Below, one piece after another: positions 17,213 to 27,883 of a stretch of 64,000 nucleotides of DNA. Source of the DNA: Hydrogenophaga crassostreae. Its GTDB lineage: Bacteria > Pseudomonadota > Gammaproteobacteria > Burkholderiales > Burkholderiaceae_C. Position 1 is the stretch's first letter. Every line of letters starts with the position of its first letter. Where the stretch lies: assembly GCF_001761385.1 (NCBI RefSeq), contig NZ_CP017476.1, forward strand, positions 4,825,501 through 4,889,500, given 5' to 3'. Under the pieces are notes generated by a model. The model saw nothing but the letters and a program-made list of their open reading frames with translations, did not search any database and had not been told where the DNA came from. The translations under genes were made by a program, and so were the position numbers.

Positions 17213-19462
17213 CTATTTGTTATCAAAAACGGCGATGCCGTCCCACTCGGGGCCGGGCGGCGACGCTTTCATGGAGACTACCCGCTCCGCATAAAGGTGG
17301 TAAAGGACTTTTTCCTCACTCTTGCGCCGCAGCTCGATGAGCCGTTGTTCACAAACCTCCCAGGCCTGGGCCCGCCAGGCGCTGAGTGCGAGTTCCCAGA
17401 GAGCAAGCTCCTCAGCCAGTTCCGGGGTCAGCTCACTGACCAGGCAACAAGGCGAATAAATATCAACCGACTGGGTTTTGCCCTTCACCCGCACACGGTC
17501 CAGCGCTTGCCAGACAAATCCGCTGGCCTGGGACCGGGTGAATTCGCTGACCACGATATCGACACCATACAGACGCGACAACCCTTCCAGCCGGGCGCCC
17601 AGATTGACGGCATCGCCAATCACGGTGTAGCTCCGCCGCATGTCAGAGCCCATATCGCCGACGCACATGTCGCCCGTGTTGAGACCCAGACCCAGGCCAA
17701 TGGGCGTGCTCCCCTGGGCGAGGCGTTGGGCATTGATGGCCCGGAGGGTCCTGGCCATGTCCAGCGCCGCCTGCACGGCCAGCGTCGCATGGTTGTCCAT
17801 CTTGACGGGGGCACCCCAAAAGGCCATGACGCAGTCACCCATGTATTTGTCGATGGTGCCGCGGTGATCGCGAATCACTCCTGTCATCTGGTTGAACACG
17901 GTGTTGAGCAAGCCTTGTAGCTCGACCGGATTCATGGTTTCCGATATCTGGGTGAAGCCACGCATGTCGGAAAACATCACGGTGAGCTGGCGCATTTGCG
18001 CTTTCATGGAATAGCTGGCGGGATCTTTCACCATTTCATCCACCAGCGCGGGCGGCACGTAAGTGCCAAACAGATTCGCCAGGTCACGCTTGGCGCGGCT
18101 TTCAATCAGATACCCGTAGCTCATGTTCAAAGCAAAGGCAAACGCCGACATCACCAGCGTACTGGCCAGAGGCAGCACCAGGCCATGGCCGACGAAAAGC
18201 CAGGTGTTCAGGCCGATGACCATCGCCACCACGGCCACACTCAACAACACCGCCCTTGTGGCACTCAGCAAAGGCAAGGCCAACGCCAGGATCAAGCCCG
18301 CGACCACCAGCGTGACCAATTCGTAGCCCAGCGCATAGTCGGGCCTGGTCAGCAACTCGCCGTCCAGCAAACCCGCAATGAGATTGGCATGGGTCTCAAC
18401 GCCAGGGTAGGTTTCCCCTACTGGCGTTGCCCGCAGATCCAGCAGGCCGGGTGCCGTCGTGCCCACCAGCACAATCTTGTTGGCCAGGCTCCCTGGCGCC
18501 ACACGGTTGGCCAGCAAGTCGGCGGCTGAGACATACGTAAACGACCCTCCGCGAGGCCCGCCCTTGCCCCGGAACGGAACCAGGGCAGCCACGCGTTCAT
18601 CCACGTCAATCGACAAAGTTGTCGCGTCTTTCCGCAAGCGAACGCTTTCCAGCGCCTGGTAATCCGATGGCAAAAAACGCTGGCGGGGAAAGCCGGGTGA
18701 GATCTCGGGGTCACCCAGCAACACGCGAAACATCGCCAACGCCAAGGATTCGTAGTAACGCCCCTGGTACTCTGCCAGCAACGGCAAGGAGCGCACCACC
18801 CCATCGCGATCGGTCAGGGAGTTGAAAAAGCCCGCGCGTGGCGCCGCCTCGGTCAGGGTTGCAATATTGGATCCGTAGCCGTCCCATTGCGTTGCCAGAA
18901 TGCGCCGGCCCTCCAGAGAGTCACCAGCGATAGCCGGCGACGGCAAAACGCCACTGGTTCGCCCCTCCCGATCACTGGTGAAGTAATACCCCAGCACCAC
19001 AGGGCGCCCTTCAAGGGCTTTGGCGAACTGGTCGTCGTGGTCCAGTTCAGGCGCCAAAGCTTCCACGCTTTGGGCAAACCCGGGCTGATCGGCCAAAGCA
19101 CCGTTCGCCAGGCGCCGGAGCTGCACCAGCCCAGCGCTGTCATCGGGTTCGGCGAAAACGGTGTCAAAGCCCAGCACCGCAATCTTCTGGTCTTCAAAAA
19201 GCGTGGTCACAAGGCGCGCCATGTGGTGGCGACCCCAGGGCCAGCGCCCGACCTCGGCCAGGCTTTTCTCATCGATATCGACGATCACAACCCGCTCGTC
19301 GAGCGTCTCTGGCATGGTGGCACGCAAGCGCGCGTCATAGGCCAGATCGTCCAGGCGCTGCAGTATCCCCATGGGCATCACACCCACGGCATGCAATATC
19401 ACCAGAATCAGCGGCAGCAGCGTCACCGCAATGCGCGGCCCGTGTTTGCTCAGGGCCTGCAT
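17213..19462 (-). CDS. CHASE2-domain adenylate cyclase (class III)
   Basis: The 749 residues fall into an N-terminal membrane segment (about 10-30), a periplasmic CHASE2 domain (about 35-345), three further transmembrane helices (about 355-445) and a class III cyclase domain (about 485-665). Metal-binding Asp residues are in FSDMRGFT and YMGDCVM, the adenine-contacting Lys is in DKYMGD, and the transition-state Asn and Arg are in VIGDAVNLGARLE. Thr replaces the second adenine-specifying Asp, as in class IIIb adenylate cyclases. It should make cAMP in response to an unknown extracytoplasmic signal, with the phosphodiesterase encoded just downstream. Confidence 0.9.
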   Translation of the reverse strand: MQALSKHGPRIAVTLLPLILVILHAVGVMPMGILQRLDDLAYDARLRATMPETLDERVVIVDIDEKSLAEVGRWPWGRHHMARLVTTLFEDQKIAVLGFDTVFAEPDDSAGLVQLRRLANGALADQPGFAQSVEALAPELDHDDQFAKALEGRPVVLGYYFTSDREGRTSGVLPSPAIAGDSLEGRRILATQWDGYGSNIATLTEAAPRAGFFNSLTDRDGVVRSLPLLAEYQGRYYESLALAMFRVLLGDPEISPGFPRQRFLPSDYQALESVRLRKDATTLSIDVDERVAALVPFRGKGGPRGGSFTYVSAADLLANRVAPGSLANKIVLVGTTAPGLLDLRATPVGETYPGVETHANLIAGLLDGELLTRPDYALGYELVTLVVAGLILALALPLLSATRAVLLSVAVVAMVIGLNTWLFVGHGLVLPLASTLVMSAFAFALNMSYGYLIESRAKRDLANLFGTYVPPALVDEMVKDPASYSMKAQMRQLTVMFSDMRGFTQISETMNPVELQGLLNTVFNQMTGVIRDHRGTIDKYMGDCVMAFWGAPVKMDNHATLAVQAALDMARTLRAINAQRLAQGSTPIGLGLGLNTGDMCVGDMGSDMRRSYTVIGDAVNLGARLEGLSRLYGVDIVVSEFTRSQASGFVWQALDRVRVKGKTQSVDIYSPCCLVSELTPELAEELALWELALSAWRAQAWEVCEQRLIELRRKSEEKVLYHLYAERVVSMKASPPGPEWDGIAVFDNK

Positions 19463-19541
19463 GCTGCGACGGGTGAAACCTGAAGAGAACAGGAAGGGAT
19501 TGGCAGCGCCGAGCCCAAGGACCCGGCGGCCACAGCAGACA

Positions 19542-20168
19542 TCAGTGCTGGATGAACTGCATCTGCGTGCCGGCCAGTTCGATCACGTCGCCATGCTTCA
19601 GATTGAGTGCTTCGGTACCCAAAGCGGTACCGTTGACGGTGGGCTTGACCGCCCCTTCAACCAGGGCCACCACGTAGCCATGTGGACGGCGCGTGATTGC
19701 CGCGACAGCCACACCCGGCTTGCCGATGGTTGTCACCACCTTCACGAGGGGCACTTCCCGACCCGTTGCAGCGCCCGACATCACCTTGATCGCAGCGCTA
19801 CCCACACTGCCAGCGGCAGGGGTTGCGCCCTCGACGGCGCCCGAGTTGATGACCGTGGTCTTTTCGTAATTGTCTGACGCGCCATCGTGAACGAACTTGA
19901 TCTTGTACTTGCCAATCTCAACCGTGTCCCCGTTTTGCAACTGCTGCTTCTTGATGGCCTTGCCATTCACGTAAGTGCCATTGGTGCTGTTCAGGTCCTC
20001 CAGAAACACCTCGGCCCCCGACATCTGCATCACCGCATGTTCCCCGCTGACAGCGAGGTTATCGATAACGATGTCGTTGTATGGCCTGCGACCCAAGGTC
20101 GTACGGTCTTTGGTTAGCTGCACTTCTTTGATGACCACGCCATCAATAGAAACGATCATTTTCGGCAT
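19542..20168 (-). CDS. FHA-domain protein, likely phosphothreonine-binding adaptor
   Basis: From the ATG at 20168 (preceded by GAGGAG) the product is 208 residues. The N-terminal FHA domain shows TLGRRPYNDIVID, the SGEHA phosphopeptide-binding turn and DLNSTNGTYVNGK. A second, degenerate FHA-like domain fills the C-terminus (TVNGTAL ... LKHGDVIELAGTQMQFIQ), lacking a clean GR/SxxH core. The linker has a KTTV motif, a possible kinase target. It lies in one strand with a PP2C phosphatase and a Ser/Thr kinase, so it is probably their adaptor or substrate. Confidence 0.88.
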   Translation of the reverse strand: MPKMIVSIDGVVIKEVQLTKDRTTLGRRPYNDIVIDNLAVSGEHAVMQMSGAEVFLEDLNSTNGTYVNGKAIKKQQLQNGDTVEIGKYKIKFVHDGASDNYEKTTVINSGAVEGATPAAGSVGSAAIKVMSGAATGREVPLVKVVTTIGKPGVAVAAITRRPHGYVVALVEGAVKPTVNGTALGTEALNLKHGDVIELAGTQMQFIQH

Positions 20169-20214
20169 GGCCGACTCCTCTGGAACCTGATAAACCAATT
20201 CTTAAGCATTCATG

Positions 20215-20997
20215 TTACCCCAGCATGCGGGACAACAGCCCCCTGCGCATAGGTTTTGCACGGGCATGCGCCAGTATCACCGATATGTTGTCGCGCCCGC
20301 CATTGTCGTTGGCCGCGTCAACCAGCGCCCCGGCCTTTTCCTCAAGCGTTCCTTCTGGCTGAAGTATCGCCGCAAGCCCTTCGTCGGTCACCATATCGCT
20401 CAAGCCATCGGAGCAAAAGAGGTAAATGTCGCCGTCTTCAACACGGAATTCGTTGACTTCCAACAACACCGTGTCTTCTACACCCAGCGCCCGGGTGACC
20501 AGGTTTTTGTGGGTGGCAAACTGCGCCTGTTCGACAGAGATGAGCCCGGCGTCGATTTGCTCCTGCAACAAAGAGTGGTCCCGGGTGAGTTGCTGCAAGG
20601 TGGTCCCGCGCAAACGGTAACAGCGCGAATCACCCACATGGCCGATCATGGCCCTCGAACCAGCGAAAACGCCCATCACCAAGGTGGTGCCCATGCCGGC
20701 ATAGGCCGCATTGGCGTTGGCCGCGTTGAAAATTGAACGGTTGGCGTTGTCAATACAGATTTCCATGGCCCGCTTGAGCTCGCGGGAGCTGGCTTCGCTA
20801 CCACCCTCGAGCAACCAGCGCCCGAGTTCGGTCTTGACGAACGAGGTTGCCATGGCGCTGGCGACTTCGCCTGCGTTGTATCCGCCCATGCCATCGGCCA
20901 GAACCACCAACTGGTTCTCGTCGTCAACCACCACCGAATCCTCGTTGTTGCCGCGGATCAGGCCCGGGTCGGTCTGGGCGAAGTGCTCAATGTTCAT
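20215..20997 (-). CDS. PP2C-family Ser/Thr protein phosphatase (Stp/PrpC-like)
   Basis: The 260-residue product carries the full PP2C motif series: RGNNEDS near residue 15, LADGMGGYNAGE near 33, GTTLV near 102, IGHVGDSRCYRL near 118, LTRDHS, SDGLSDMV near 190 and GGRDNISVIL near 233. These give the acidic residues of the two-metal centre. It should reverse phosphorylation by the kinase encoded immediately upstream in transcription order. The gap to the FHA gene is 46 bp, so the three are probably one unit. Confidence 0.93.
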   Translation of the reverse strand: MNIEHFAQTDPGLIRGNNEDSVVVDDENQLVVLADGMGGYNAGEVASAMATSFVKTELGRWLLEGGSEASSRELKRAMEICIDNANRSIFNAANANAAYAGMGTTLVMGVFAGSRAMIGHVGDSRCYRLRGTTLQQLTRDHSLLQEQIDAGLISVEQAQFATHKNLVTRALGVEDTVLLEVNEFRVEDGDIYLFCSDGLSDMVTDEGLAAILQPEGTLEEKAGALVDAANDNGGRDNISVILAHARAKPMRRGLLSRMLG

Positions 20998-21063
20998 GTA
21001 ACTTGGTCAGGAGAACGCGGAGCCTGGCCGCTTGTCGAATCTGCGGTCCACGCCTGTCACTTT

Positions 21064-23778
21064 CTATATGGCCAAAGGGCCGGTGTTGTTCGTGCTGTTC
21101 ACTTCAGAGGTGCGAGGAGATCGCACCAAGGTTGCCTCATAGGGGTCGTCCCCAGCGCTGCTTTGTTGTACCCCTGTCATGTCGCCCCCTTCGGGCAAGG
21201 CACTCGCCACACGGTGAAGCTCGGTTGCCAGAGCTTCACCCGTTGCATACCGGTCTTCTGGGGCCTTGCTTAGAGTTCGTTCAAGTATATCTGCCATGGC
21301 CTGCGGCATGTCTGGGCGAGCCAAAAGGGGGTTCAGGGGAGGGCTGTTGGCGATGTCGTACATCAGCGCACTCAACGAATCGCCTCGAAACGGCAACGTG
21401 CCCGTCAACAATTGGTACAGGGTCACACCGAGCGAATAGAGATCCGAGCGCCCATCGAGCCGTCGGCCTGCCAGTTGCTCTGGCGACATGAAACTCGGGG
21501 TGCCCAGAATGGTCCCGGTCTTGGTTCGATTGGCATCGGTGACGCGCGCGATGCCAAAGTCGGTCACCTTCACAGCGGCCGTCACCGCATCAAACATGAT
21601 GTTGCCGGGCTTGATGTCGCGATGAATCACCTGATGTCGATGGGCATAGTCCAGCGCCTGCGCAACCTGAATGCCGATCTCCAGCACAGCAGCCATGGGA
21701 AGCAGTTGGCCTGGCCGGGCGTGAACAACCAGATCCTGGCCGTTGAGAAACTCCATGGCGATAAAGGCGAGGTCGTGCTCTTCGCCCGCATCAAAAATCG
21801 TCACGATGTTGGGATGCTGCAAACGCCCGGCGGTTTCGGCCTCCCGGAAGAAGCGCTCACGCGCGTCTTGCAGCTCGTGTCCGTCGAACTCGGCGCTCAA
21901 GGCCAGCGTCTTGATCGCCACGACGCGCCCGATTTTGGGATCGCGGCCCTGGTAGACCACCCCCATTGCTCCCTTGCCCAGTTCTCTTTCGATCTGATAC
22001 CGACCGAGCATCGGCTTTTCAATACCGTCGCCCGTCAGGAGCAGGGTGCCACCGGGATGGCTGGCGTTGCCACCCAGCATCACGGCTTGGGACATGTCCC
22101 TGGCCCGGTTCAGACGGCGTTGCAGGTCTCCATCTGCTCCACCCATCTGCAGCATGTGTGCGTACACCGTTTCGGCCTTGGCAAATTGGCGTTTCCGTTC
22201 GAAGTCAAGGGCGAGGCCCCTGAGGTTTTCCATCAGGCTTTCACTGTGAGGCACCCGGCGCAAACGATCAAATGCCATGTCCAGCTGGCCCTGGCTTTGT
22301 AACGAGAGCCCCATTTGCCGATTGGTTTCGGCCGACTCGGCCTCGCTGCTCAACTTGCGGGATTCGGTGGCGCCAAAGCGGCGTGTCACGAGAGCGAGAT
22401 GGCCTATCAACAGCAAGGCTGCGGGGAACACCAGTGGCAGCCAGAGCGCCTCATGCGCCAGCAAGAACACCTCCAGGCCCACCATGCCGAGGAACAAGCT
22501 GAGGGAGACCCAGGCCCCTCTGGCCGCCGACAAGCGCGGCAACACCAAGGCGAGGTACGCGACCAAGAGGACCAGCACCGCCGGCACCGCGCCGCGACTC
22601 CAGCCTGGCGAGGCAATGAAATGGTTCTGCAACAGGCTGGAGGTGGTGTGCGCCAGCATTTCCGCAGGCGACAGCGCGGCGGACACCGGGGTCTTAAAGA
22701 AAGTGCCTACGCCGGCGGCGGTGGCGCCGATGATGACCACTTTGTCTTTGTATTTGCTGGCTGGAATCTTGCCTGCAATCACGTCATAGAAGGCGTCTGT
22801 AGAGAATGCCGGTTTGCCGTTTCGCGGGGGGTAATACTGTGGCAACACACGCCCTTGCGGGTCGGTTTCGATGCGTCTTGCCCCCAGCATCAAGCCCTCT
22901 CCCGGCATCAACTTAACGTCTTCGCGGTTGAGGTTCAGAGTGATGGCCGCCACTGTCAGGGCCATCGACGGTACGGCCTCGCCATCAAATCTCACCAACA
23001 GCGGTTCGGCACGTACCGCGCCGTCAACATCCAGCGCCGGGTTCAAATGCGCCACCGCTTGAGCCGCATCACCGAACATGGCCATTGGCTGCTGCGTGGC
23101 GGTGGCAGGCATGCCCAGGCTGGCGCCGTCTGGCAAGGTGCTGCGCCGCGCAAAGCCGGGCAATGGCGCATCTGGGCGCCCCGGTGCATCGCCCAAGGTG
23201 AACAACGAGGGAATCACCACCCGCCCAGAGGCACGCATGCTGCTGGCCAGAACGGCATCGGAATCAAGGCGCTGTTCCGCAGCGTTGATGTAGTCCCTTA
23301 GATAGCGGTCTGCGTTCGGCCCCAGGTCGTTCAATGCAACCGGGCGAGGTGCATCGCCCAGGGTGTCGCGCAAAGCACGAAGGCTTTCCAGGCCGCGGTC
23401 TGTCTGAGGCTCAAAGAAGAAGGCCGTGTGTGCGATGGTCTTGGCACCGGCCGCGGACAGTTGGTCGATCAGGCGGGCGTGGACTTCGCGCGGCCATGGC
23501 CATCTGCCTATGTTGGCAATGCTGGTGTCATCAATGGCAATGACCGCGATGCGGTCGCTGGGCAAACGTGGTGTCAGTGAGATCGCCGTGTCATACAACT
23601 GGAGCTCCAGCCCCGTGAACAGGCGCGTACCTGCCTGCACCAGGATCACGCCCAGAGCAATCCCGATGGCCAGCAGGGCATCAGAGAAGATTCGCCTTTT
23701 TTTGCGAGGGGTTGGCAACGGCAATGTAGGTGACACGGATGGCTGGCGCCTGAATAGGGGATGGGCAGTTTCGGGCAA
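21064..23778 (-). CDS. CHASE2-domain serine/threonine protein kinase
   Basis: A 904-residue protein. A basic N-terminus and one transmembrane helix (about 33-52) lead to a CHASE2 sensor (about 55-385), then three transmembrane helices (about 395-466), a helical linker and a Hanks-type kinase domain (about 595-865). Kinase motifs are ELGKGAMGVVY, the VAIKTL lysine, HRDIKPGN near 718, DFGIAR and GTPSFMSPEQ. Transmembrane topology puts CHASE2 outside and the kinase inside. The start codon is probably TTG at 23778; no ATG upstream of the first helix is in frame. CHASE2 is shared with the cyclase three genes on, so both may read related signals. Confidence 0.92.
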   Translation of the reverse strand: MPETAHPLFRRQPSVSPTLPLPTPRKKRRIFSDALLAIGIALGVILVQAGTRLFTGLELQLYDTAISLTPRLPSDRIAVIAIDDTSIANIGRWPWPREVHARLIDQLSAAGAKTIAHTAFFFEPQTDRGLESLRALRDTLGDAPRPVALNDLGPNADRYLRDYINAAEQRLDSDAVLASSMRASGRVVIPSLFTLGDAPGRPDAPLPGFARRSTLPDGASLGMPATATQQPMAMFGDAAQAVAHLNPALDVDGAVRAEPLLVRFDGEAVPSMALTVAAITLNLNREDVKLMPGEGLMLGARRIETDPQGRVLPQYYPPRNGKPAFSTDAFYDVIAGKIPASKYKDKVVIIGATAAGVGTFFKTPVSAALSPAEMLAHTTSSLLQNHFIASPGWSRGAVPAVLVLLVAYLALVLPRLSAARGAWVSLSLFLGMVGLEVFLLAHEALWLPLVFPAALLLIGHLALVTRRFGATESRKLSSEAESAETNRQMGLSLQSQGQLDMAFDRLRRVPHSESLMENLRGLALDFERKRQFAKAETVYAHMLQMGGADGDLQRRLNRARDMSQAVMLGGNASHPGGTLLLTGDGIEKPMLGRYQIERELGKGAMGVVYQGRDPKIGRVVAIKTLALSAEFDGHELQDARERFFREAETAGRLQHPNIVTIFDAGEEHDLAFIAMEFLNGQDLVVHARPGQLLPMAAVLEIGIQVAQALDYAHRHQVIHRDIKPGNIMFDAVTAAVKVTDFGIARVTDANRTKTGTILGTPSFMSPEQLAGRRLDGRSDLYSLGVTLYQLLTGTLPFRGDSLSALMYDIANSPPLNPLLARPDMPQAMADILERTLSKAPEDRYATGEALATELHRVASALPEGGDMTGVQQSSAGDDPYEATLVRSPRTSEVNSTNNTGPLAI

Positions 23779-23827
23779 GTGTTATCCAGCCTCGCAGGCT
23801 ACGCGCATTCACACGGCGTCAAAACGC

Positions 23828-23857
23828 AAAAAAGGCAACGCTAACGTTGCCTTTTTT
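23828..23857 (-). terminator. Terminator of sucCD
   Basis: A 7-bp GC stem (GGCAACG/CGTTGCC, loop CTAA) extended by A and T runs on both sides lies 18 bp beyond the sucD stop. It separates sucCD from the kinase gene on the same strand and could act in both directions. Confidence 0.85.
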
Positions 23858-23874
23858 GAGGGGGATGCCCGAAA

Positions 23875-24768
23875 TCAGAGCATGGCTTTGAGCAGCTTGG
23901 CCATTTCCGATGGGTTGCGCGTGACTTTGAAGCCGCAGGCTTCCATGACCGCCAGCTTGGCATCGGCCGTGTCGGCACCACCAGAGATCAGCGCACCGGC
24001 GTGGCCCATGCGCTTGCCGGGAGGGGCGGTCACGCCAGCGATGAAGCCAACGATCGGCTTCTTCATGTTGTCGCGGCACCATTCGGCGGCTTCGGCTTCG
24101 TCCGGGCCACCGATTTCGCCGATCATGATGACGGCGTCGGTATCGGGATCTTCGTTGAAAGCGCGCATGACATCGATGTGCTTCAGGCCGTTGATGGGGT
24201 CGCCACCAATGCCCACGGCGCTCGACTGGCCCAGACCGATTTCGGTCAGCTGTGCCACGGCTTCATAGGTCAGCGTGCCCGAGCGGGACACGACGCCGAT
24301 GCGGCCTTTTTTGTGGATGTGGCCGGGCATGATGCCGATCTTGATCTCGTCGGGCGTGATCAAGCCTGGGCAGTTGGGGCCGAGCAGCAAGGTTTTCTTG
24401 CCGCCAGCGGCTTCCTTGGCCTTCATCTTGTTGCGCAAGATGAGCATGTCCTTGACCGGGATGCCTTCGGTGATGCAGATCGCCAGATCCAGATCGGCCT
24501 CAACGGCCTCCCAGATCGCAGCGGCAGCGCCGGCTGGCGGCACATAGATCACCGACACGGTGGCGTTGGTTTCCGCTGCGGCTTCCTTGACGGAGGCGTA
24601 GATCGGGATGTTGAAGATCGACTCACCGGCCTTCTTGGGGTTCACGCCGGCGACAAAACATTCTTTGCCGTTTGCGTATTCCTGGCACTTTTCCGTATGG
24701 AACTGGCCGGTCTTGCCGGTGATGCCCTGGGTGATGACTCGGGTGTCTTTGTTGATGTAAATCGACAT
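23875..24768 (-). CDS. sucD: Succinyl-CoA ligase, alpha subunit
   Basis: The 297-residue product has the CoA-binding Rossmann start (VITQGITGKTGQFHTEKCQEY) and the family's IYVPPAGAAAAIWEA and LLGPNCPG segments. The phosphorylated active-site histidine is in GKRMGHAGALISGG (about His256). With SucC it interconverts succinyl-CoA and succinate with NTP formation in the TCA cycle. It starts 17 bp after the sucC stop on the same strand and ends at a strong terminator. Confidence 0.98.
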   Translation of the reverse strand: MSIYINKDTRVITQGITGKTGQFHTEKCQEYANGKECFVAGVNPKKAGESIFNIPIYASVKEAAAETNATVSVIYVPPAGAAAAIWEAVEADLDLAICITEGIPVKDMLILRNKMKAKEAAGGKKTLLLGPNCPGLITPDEIKIGIMPGHIHKKGRIGVVSRSGTLTYEAVAQLTEIGLGQSSAVGIGGDPINGLKHIDVMRAFNEDPDTDAVIMIGEIGGPDEAEAAEWCRDNMKKPIVGFIAGVTAPPGKRMGHAGALISGGADTADAKLAVMEACGFKVTRNPSEMAKLLKAML

Positions 24769-24785
24769 GGTGTGTTCCTTCGGCG

Positions 24786-25952
<1,167 letters not shown>

Positions 25953-26046
25953 GAGGTCTCTCTCAGACTGGGGGGTTTCTCGATCCGGTCAAACCGCAGT
26001 CAGCCGGTACGCGGGTACTGGACACAGCAACCCAAGAATGTATCAT

Positions 26047-26110
26047 GCTGCGACGCACCAAAGTGTTGATCACGTATTAGCGTAATGCATAATTATATTG
26101 ACGCATCTCT
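26047..26110. promoter_or_regulatory. AT-rich divergent promoter region for sucCD (minus) and argC (plus)
   Basis: This stretch is far more AT-rich than its surroundings. On the minus strand a perfect TATAAT (26097 down to 26092) would place a sucC start site near 26085 and a leader of about 130 nt. On the plus strand TTGATC at about 26067 and CATAAT at about 26089 are 16 bp apart, a plausible argC promoter. The two overlap. Confidence 0.5.
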
Positions 26111-26137
26111 GAATCAGAACTGACAAGGGCCCGAGAC

Positions 26138-27061
26138 ATGAGCAAGGTATTCATTGATGGCGAAGCCGGCACCACCGGATTGCAGATTCGAGATCGCCTG
26201 CAAGGCATGCCCCAGATTCAGGTTTTGAGCATCGCACCCGAGCGCCGCAAGGATCCCGAGGCCAAGCGCGAACTCATGGCACAGGCAGACTTGGTGATTC
26301 TCTGCCTGCATGACGACGCGGCCATCGAGTCGGTCGCCATGATCGATGGCTTGCCGGGCAAGAAGCCCCGCATCATCGATGCTTCTACGGCTCACCGCTG
26401 CAACGACTCATGGTCCTACGGGTTTCCTGAACTCTGCGCGGAACAGGCCGCCGCTGTGGCCAAGGCCGACCGGGTGGCCAACCCCGGTTGTTACGCCACC
26501 GGCGCCATCGCTATCCTGCGTCCCTTGATCGACGCCGGCTTGCTCGCCGCCGACGCGGCTGTTTCCCTGCCTTCGGTGAGTGGCTACTCCGGCGGTGGCC
26601 GGGCCATGATCGAAGCTTATGCAAAGGGCGAAGCGCCGCTGCATGAAGCCTACGCCCTGGGCCTAGCCCACAAGCACATCCCCGAGATTCAGCGCTACAC
26701 CGGCCTGACGCGCCGCCCCATCTTCATTCCAGCGGTGGGCAACTTTGAACAAGGCATGCTGGTGCAATTGCCATTGCACCTGGACCAGCTGCCTGGCCAG
26801 CCCAAGGCCAGCGACCTGCACGACGCCCTCATGGCCCATTACGCGAGCAGCGTCGCTCAAGGTGGTTTTGTGCGCGTGGAGCCGGCCACGGCCGACGGCA
26901 AGCTCGATGCCACGGCATTGAACAACACCAACCAGCTGGAGATTCGCGTCTTTGCCAATGAAGCGCAGCGACACGCCGTGGTCATTGCCCGCCTGGACAA
27001 TCTGGGCAAGGGTGCCAGCGGCGCGGCCGTGCAAAACCTGCGGTTGATGCTGGGTCTTTGA
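26138..27061 (+). CDS. argC: N-acetyl-gamma-glutamyl-phosphate reductase, short (type 2) form
   Basis: The 307-residue product starts MSKVFIDGEAGTTGLQIRDRL, a nucleotide-binding loop characteristic of the short ArgC class. The catalytic Cys is in ANPGCYATGAI (about Cys118), and a conserved His is in LGLAHKHIPEI. It makes N-acetylglutamate semialdehyde with NADPH in arginine synthesis. Long-type ArgC is about 340 residues with GxxGYxG; the GEAGTTG form identifies type 2. It is divergent from sucCD and convergent with the DUF4336 gene. Confidence 0.95.
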   Translation: MSKVFIDGEAGTTGLQIRDRLQGMPQIQVLSIAPERRKDPEAKRELMAQADLVILCLHDDAAIESVAMIDGLPGKKPRIIDASTAHRCNDSWSYGFPELCAEQAAAVAKADRVANPGCYATGAIAILRPLIDAGLLAADAAVSLPSVSGYSGGGRAMIEAYAKGEAPLHEAYALGLAHKHIPEIQRYTGLTRRPIFIPAVGNFEQGMLVQLPLHLDQLPGQPKASDLHDALMAHYASSVAQGGFVRVEPATADGKLDATALNNTNQLEIRVFANEAQRHAVVIARLDNLGKGASGAAVQNLRLMLGL

Positions 27062-27094
27062 TCCCGGCCTGTCAGGCAGGCAGTTCCCGGGCAT

Positions 27095-27778
27095 TCAGTC
27101 TGGGCTGAACCGTGCCAGGGCCTTCGCCAGCTGCACTTTGGCGTTCATGTCCACGATGCTGTCATGCGCCATCACCACCCGCTCGATCGGCCAACGCAGG
27201 ATGCGCTGACAGCTTGCGGCGGCGGCAGGCTTGTCCCGGGTGACCAGCGACACCAGCCTGGACACCGCCAGACCGTTCATCACACCATTGAGGTGACCGT
27301 ACGCCCGCGACTGCCAAGGCCAGTCACCCTGGAACCACATGCAGAGGTCGGTGGCGATGAGGGTCTTGCTGCGCTCATGAAACCAGACCGTCTCACGAAC
27401 CAGCGGCATACCCTCCACAAACACCTGATCCAGCTCTGACGCCCACTCGGGCAAGACCTCCCTGGGCAAGGTGCGCAGCTCCGTCAGATCTGGCCGCTTC
27501 TTTATGAGCCCTGGCGCTCCCCACAACTGCGCCAAGGGATAGGCCTTCAGCGCCTCCCCTGCGAACAGGTGGTGGGCGAGGTTGGGGGCGACGATCCAGC
27601 GGACCCGCCCAAGTTGATTCAACCCGTTCTTGAGCGCCTCGGTGAGGGGAATGGGTGAGTGCAGCCACAAGGCACCATCGGGAAACCGGACCACCGTCAT
27701 GCGCGACGACAGCGCCAAACCCATGGACTTGAAGCGGTGGGTTGCGCACCACAGATCGGGGGCGATGGATTGCAGCAT
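27095..27778 (-). CDS. DUF4336 domain protein (MBL-fold-like, degenerate)
   Basis: From the ATG at 27778 the product is 227 residues. MLQSIAPDLWCATHRFKSMGL and WLHSPIPLTEAL, then VAPNLAHHLFAGEALKAYP, ATDLCMWFQGD and a late RVVMAHDSIV, are typical of DUF4336. The family looks like a metallo-beta-lactamase fold with altered metal ligands: the usual HxHxDH is reduced to the N-x-x-HH segment. Function is unknown. The frame is open 81 bp upstream but that part is not conserved. It ends 33 bp from the convergent argC. Confidence 0.8.
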   Translation of the reverse strand: MLQSIAPDLWCATHRFKSMGLALSSRMTVVRFPDGALWLHSPIPLTEALKNGLNQLGRVRWIVAPNLAHHLFAGEALKAYPLAQLWGAPGLIKKRPDLTELRTLPREVLPEWASELDQVFVEGMPLVRETVWFHERSKTLIATDLCMWFQGDWPWQSRAYGHLNGVMNGLAVSRLVSLVTRDKPAAAASCQRILRWPIERVVMAHDSIVDMNAKVQLAKALARFSPD

Positions 27779-27883
27779 GGGTGGCGTCTTTCTTCTGTTG
27801 TGCACAGCACGATCAGCGCGCCAGTGTATGCCCGCCCCGGCCGCATTGCATGCGCCCAACCCAATCTCGCACCACCAACCGGC

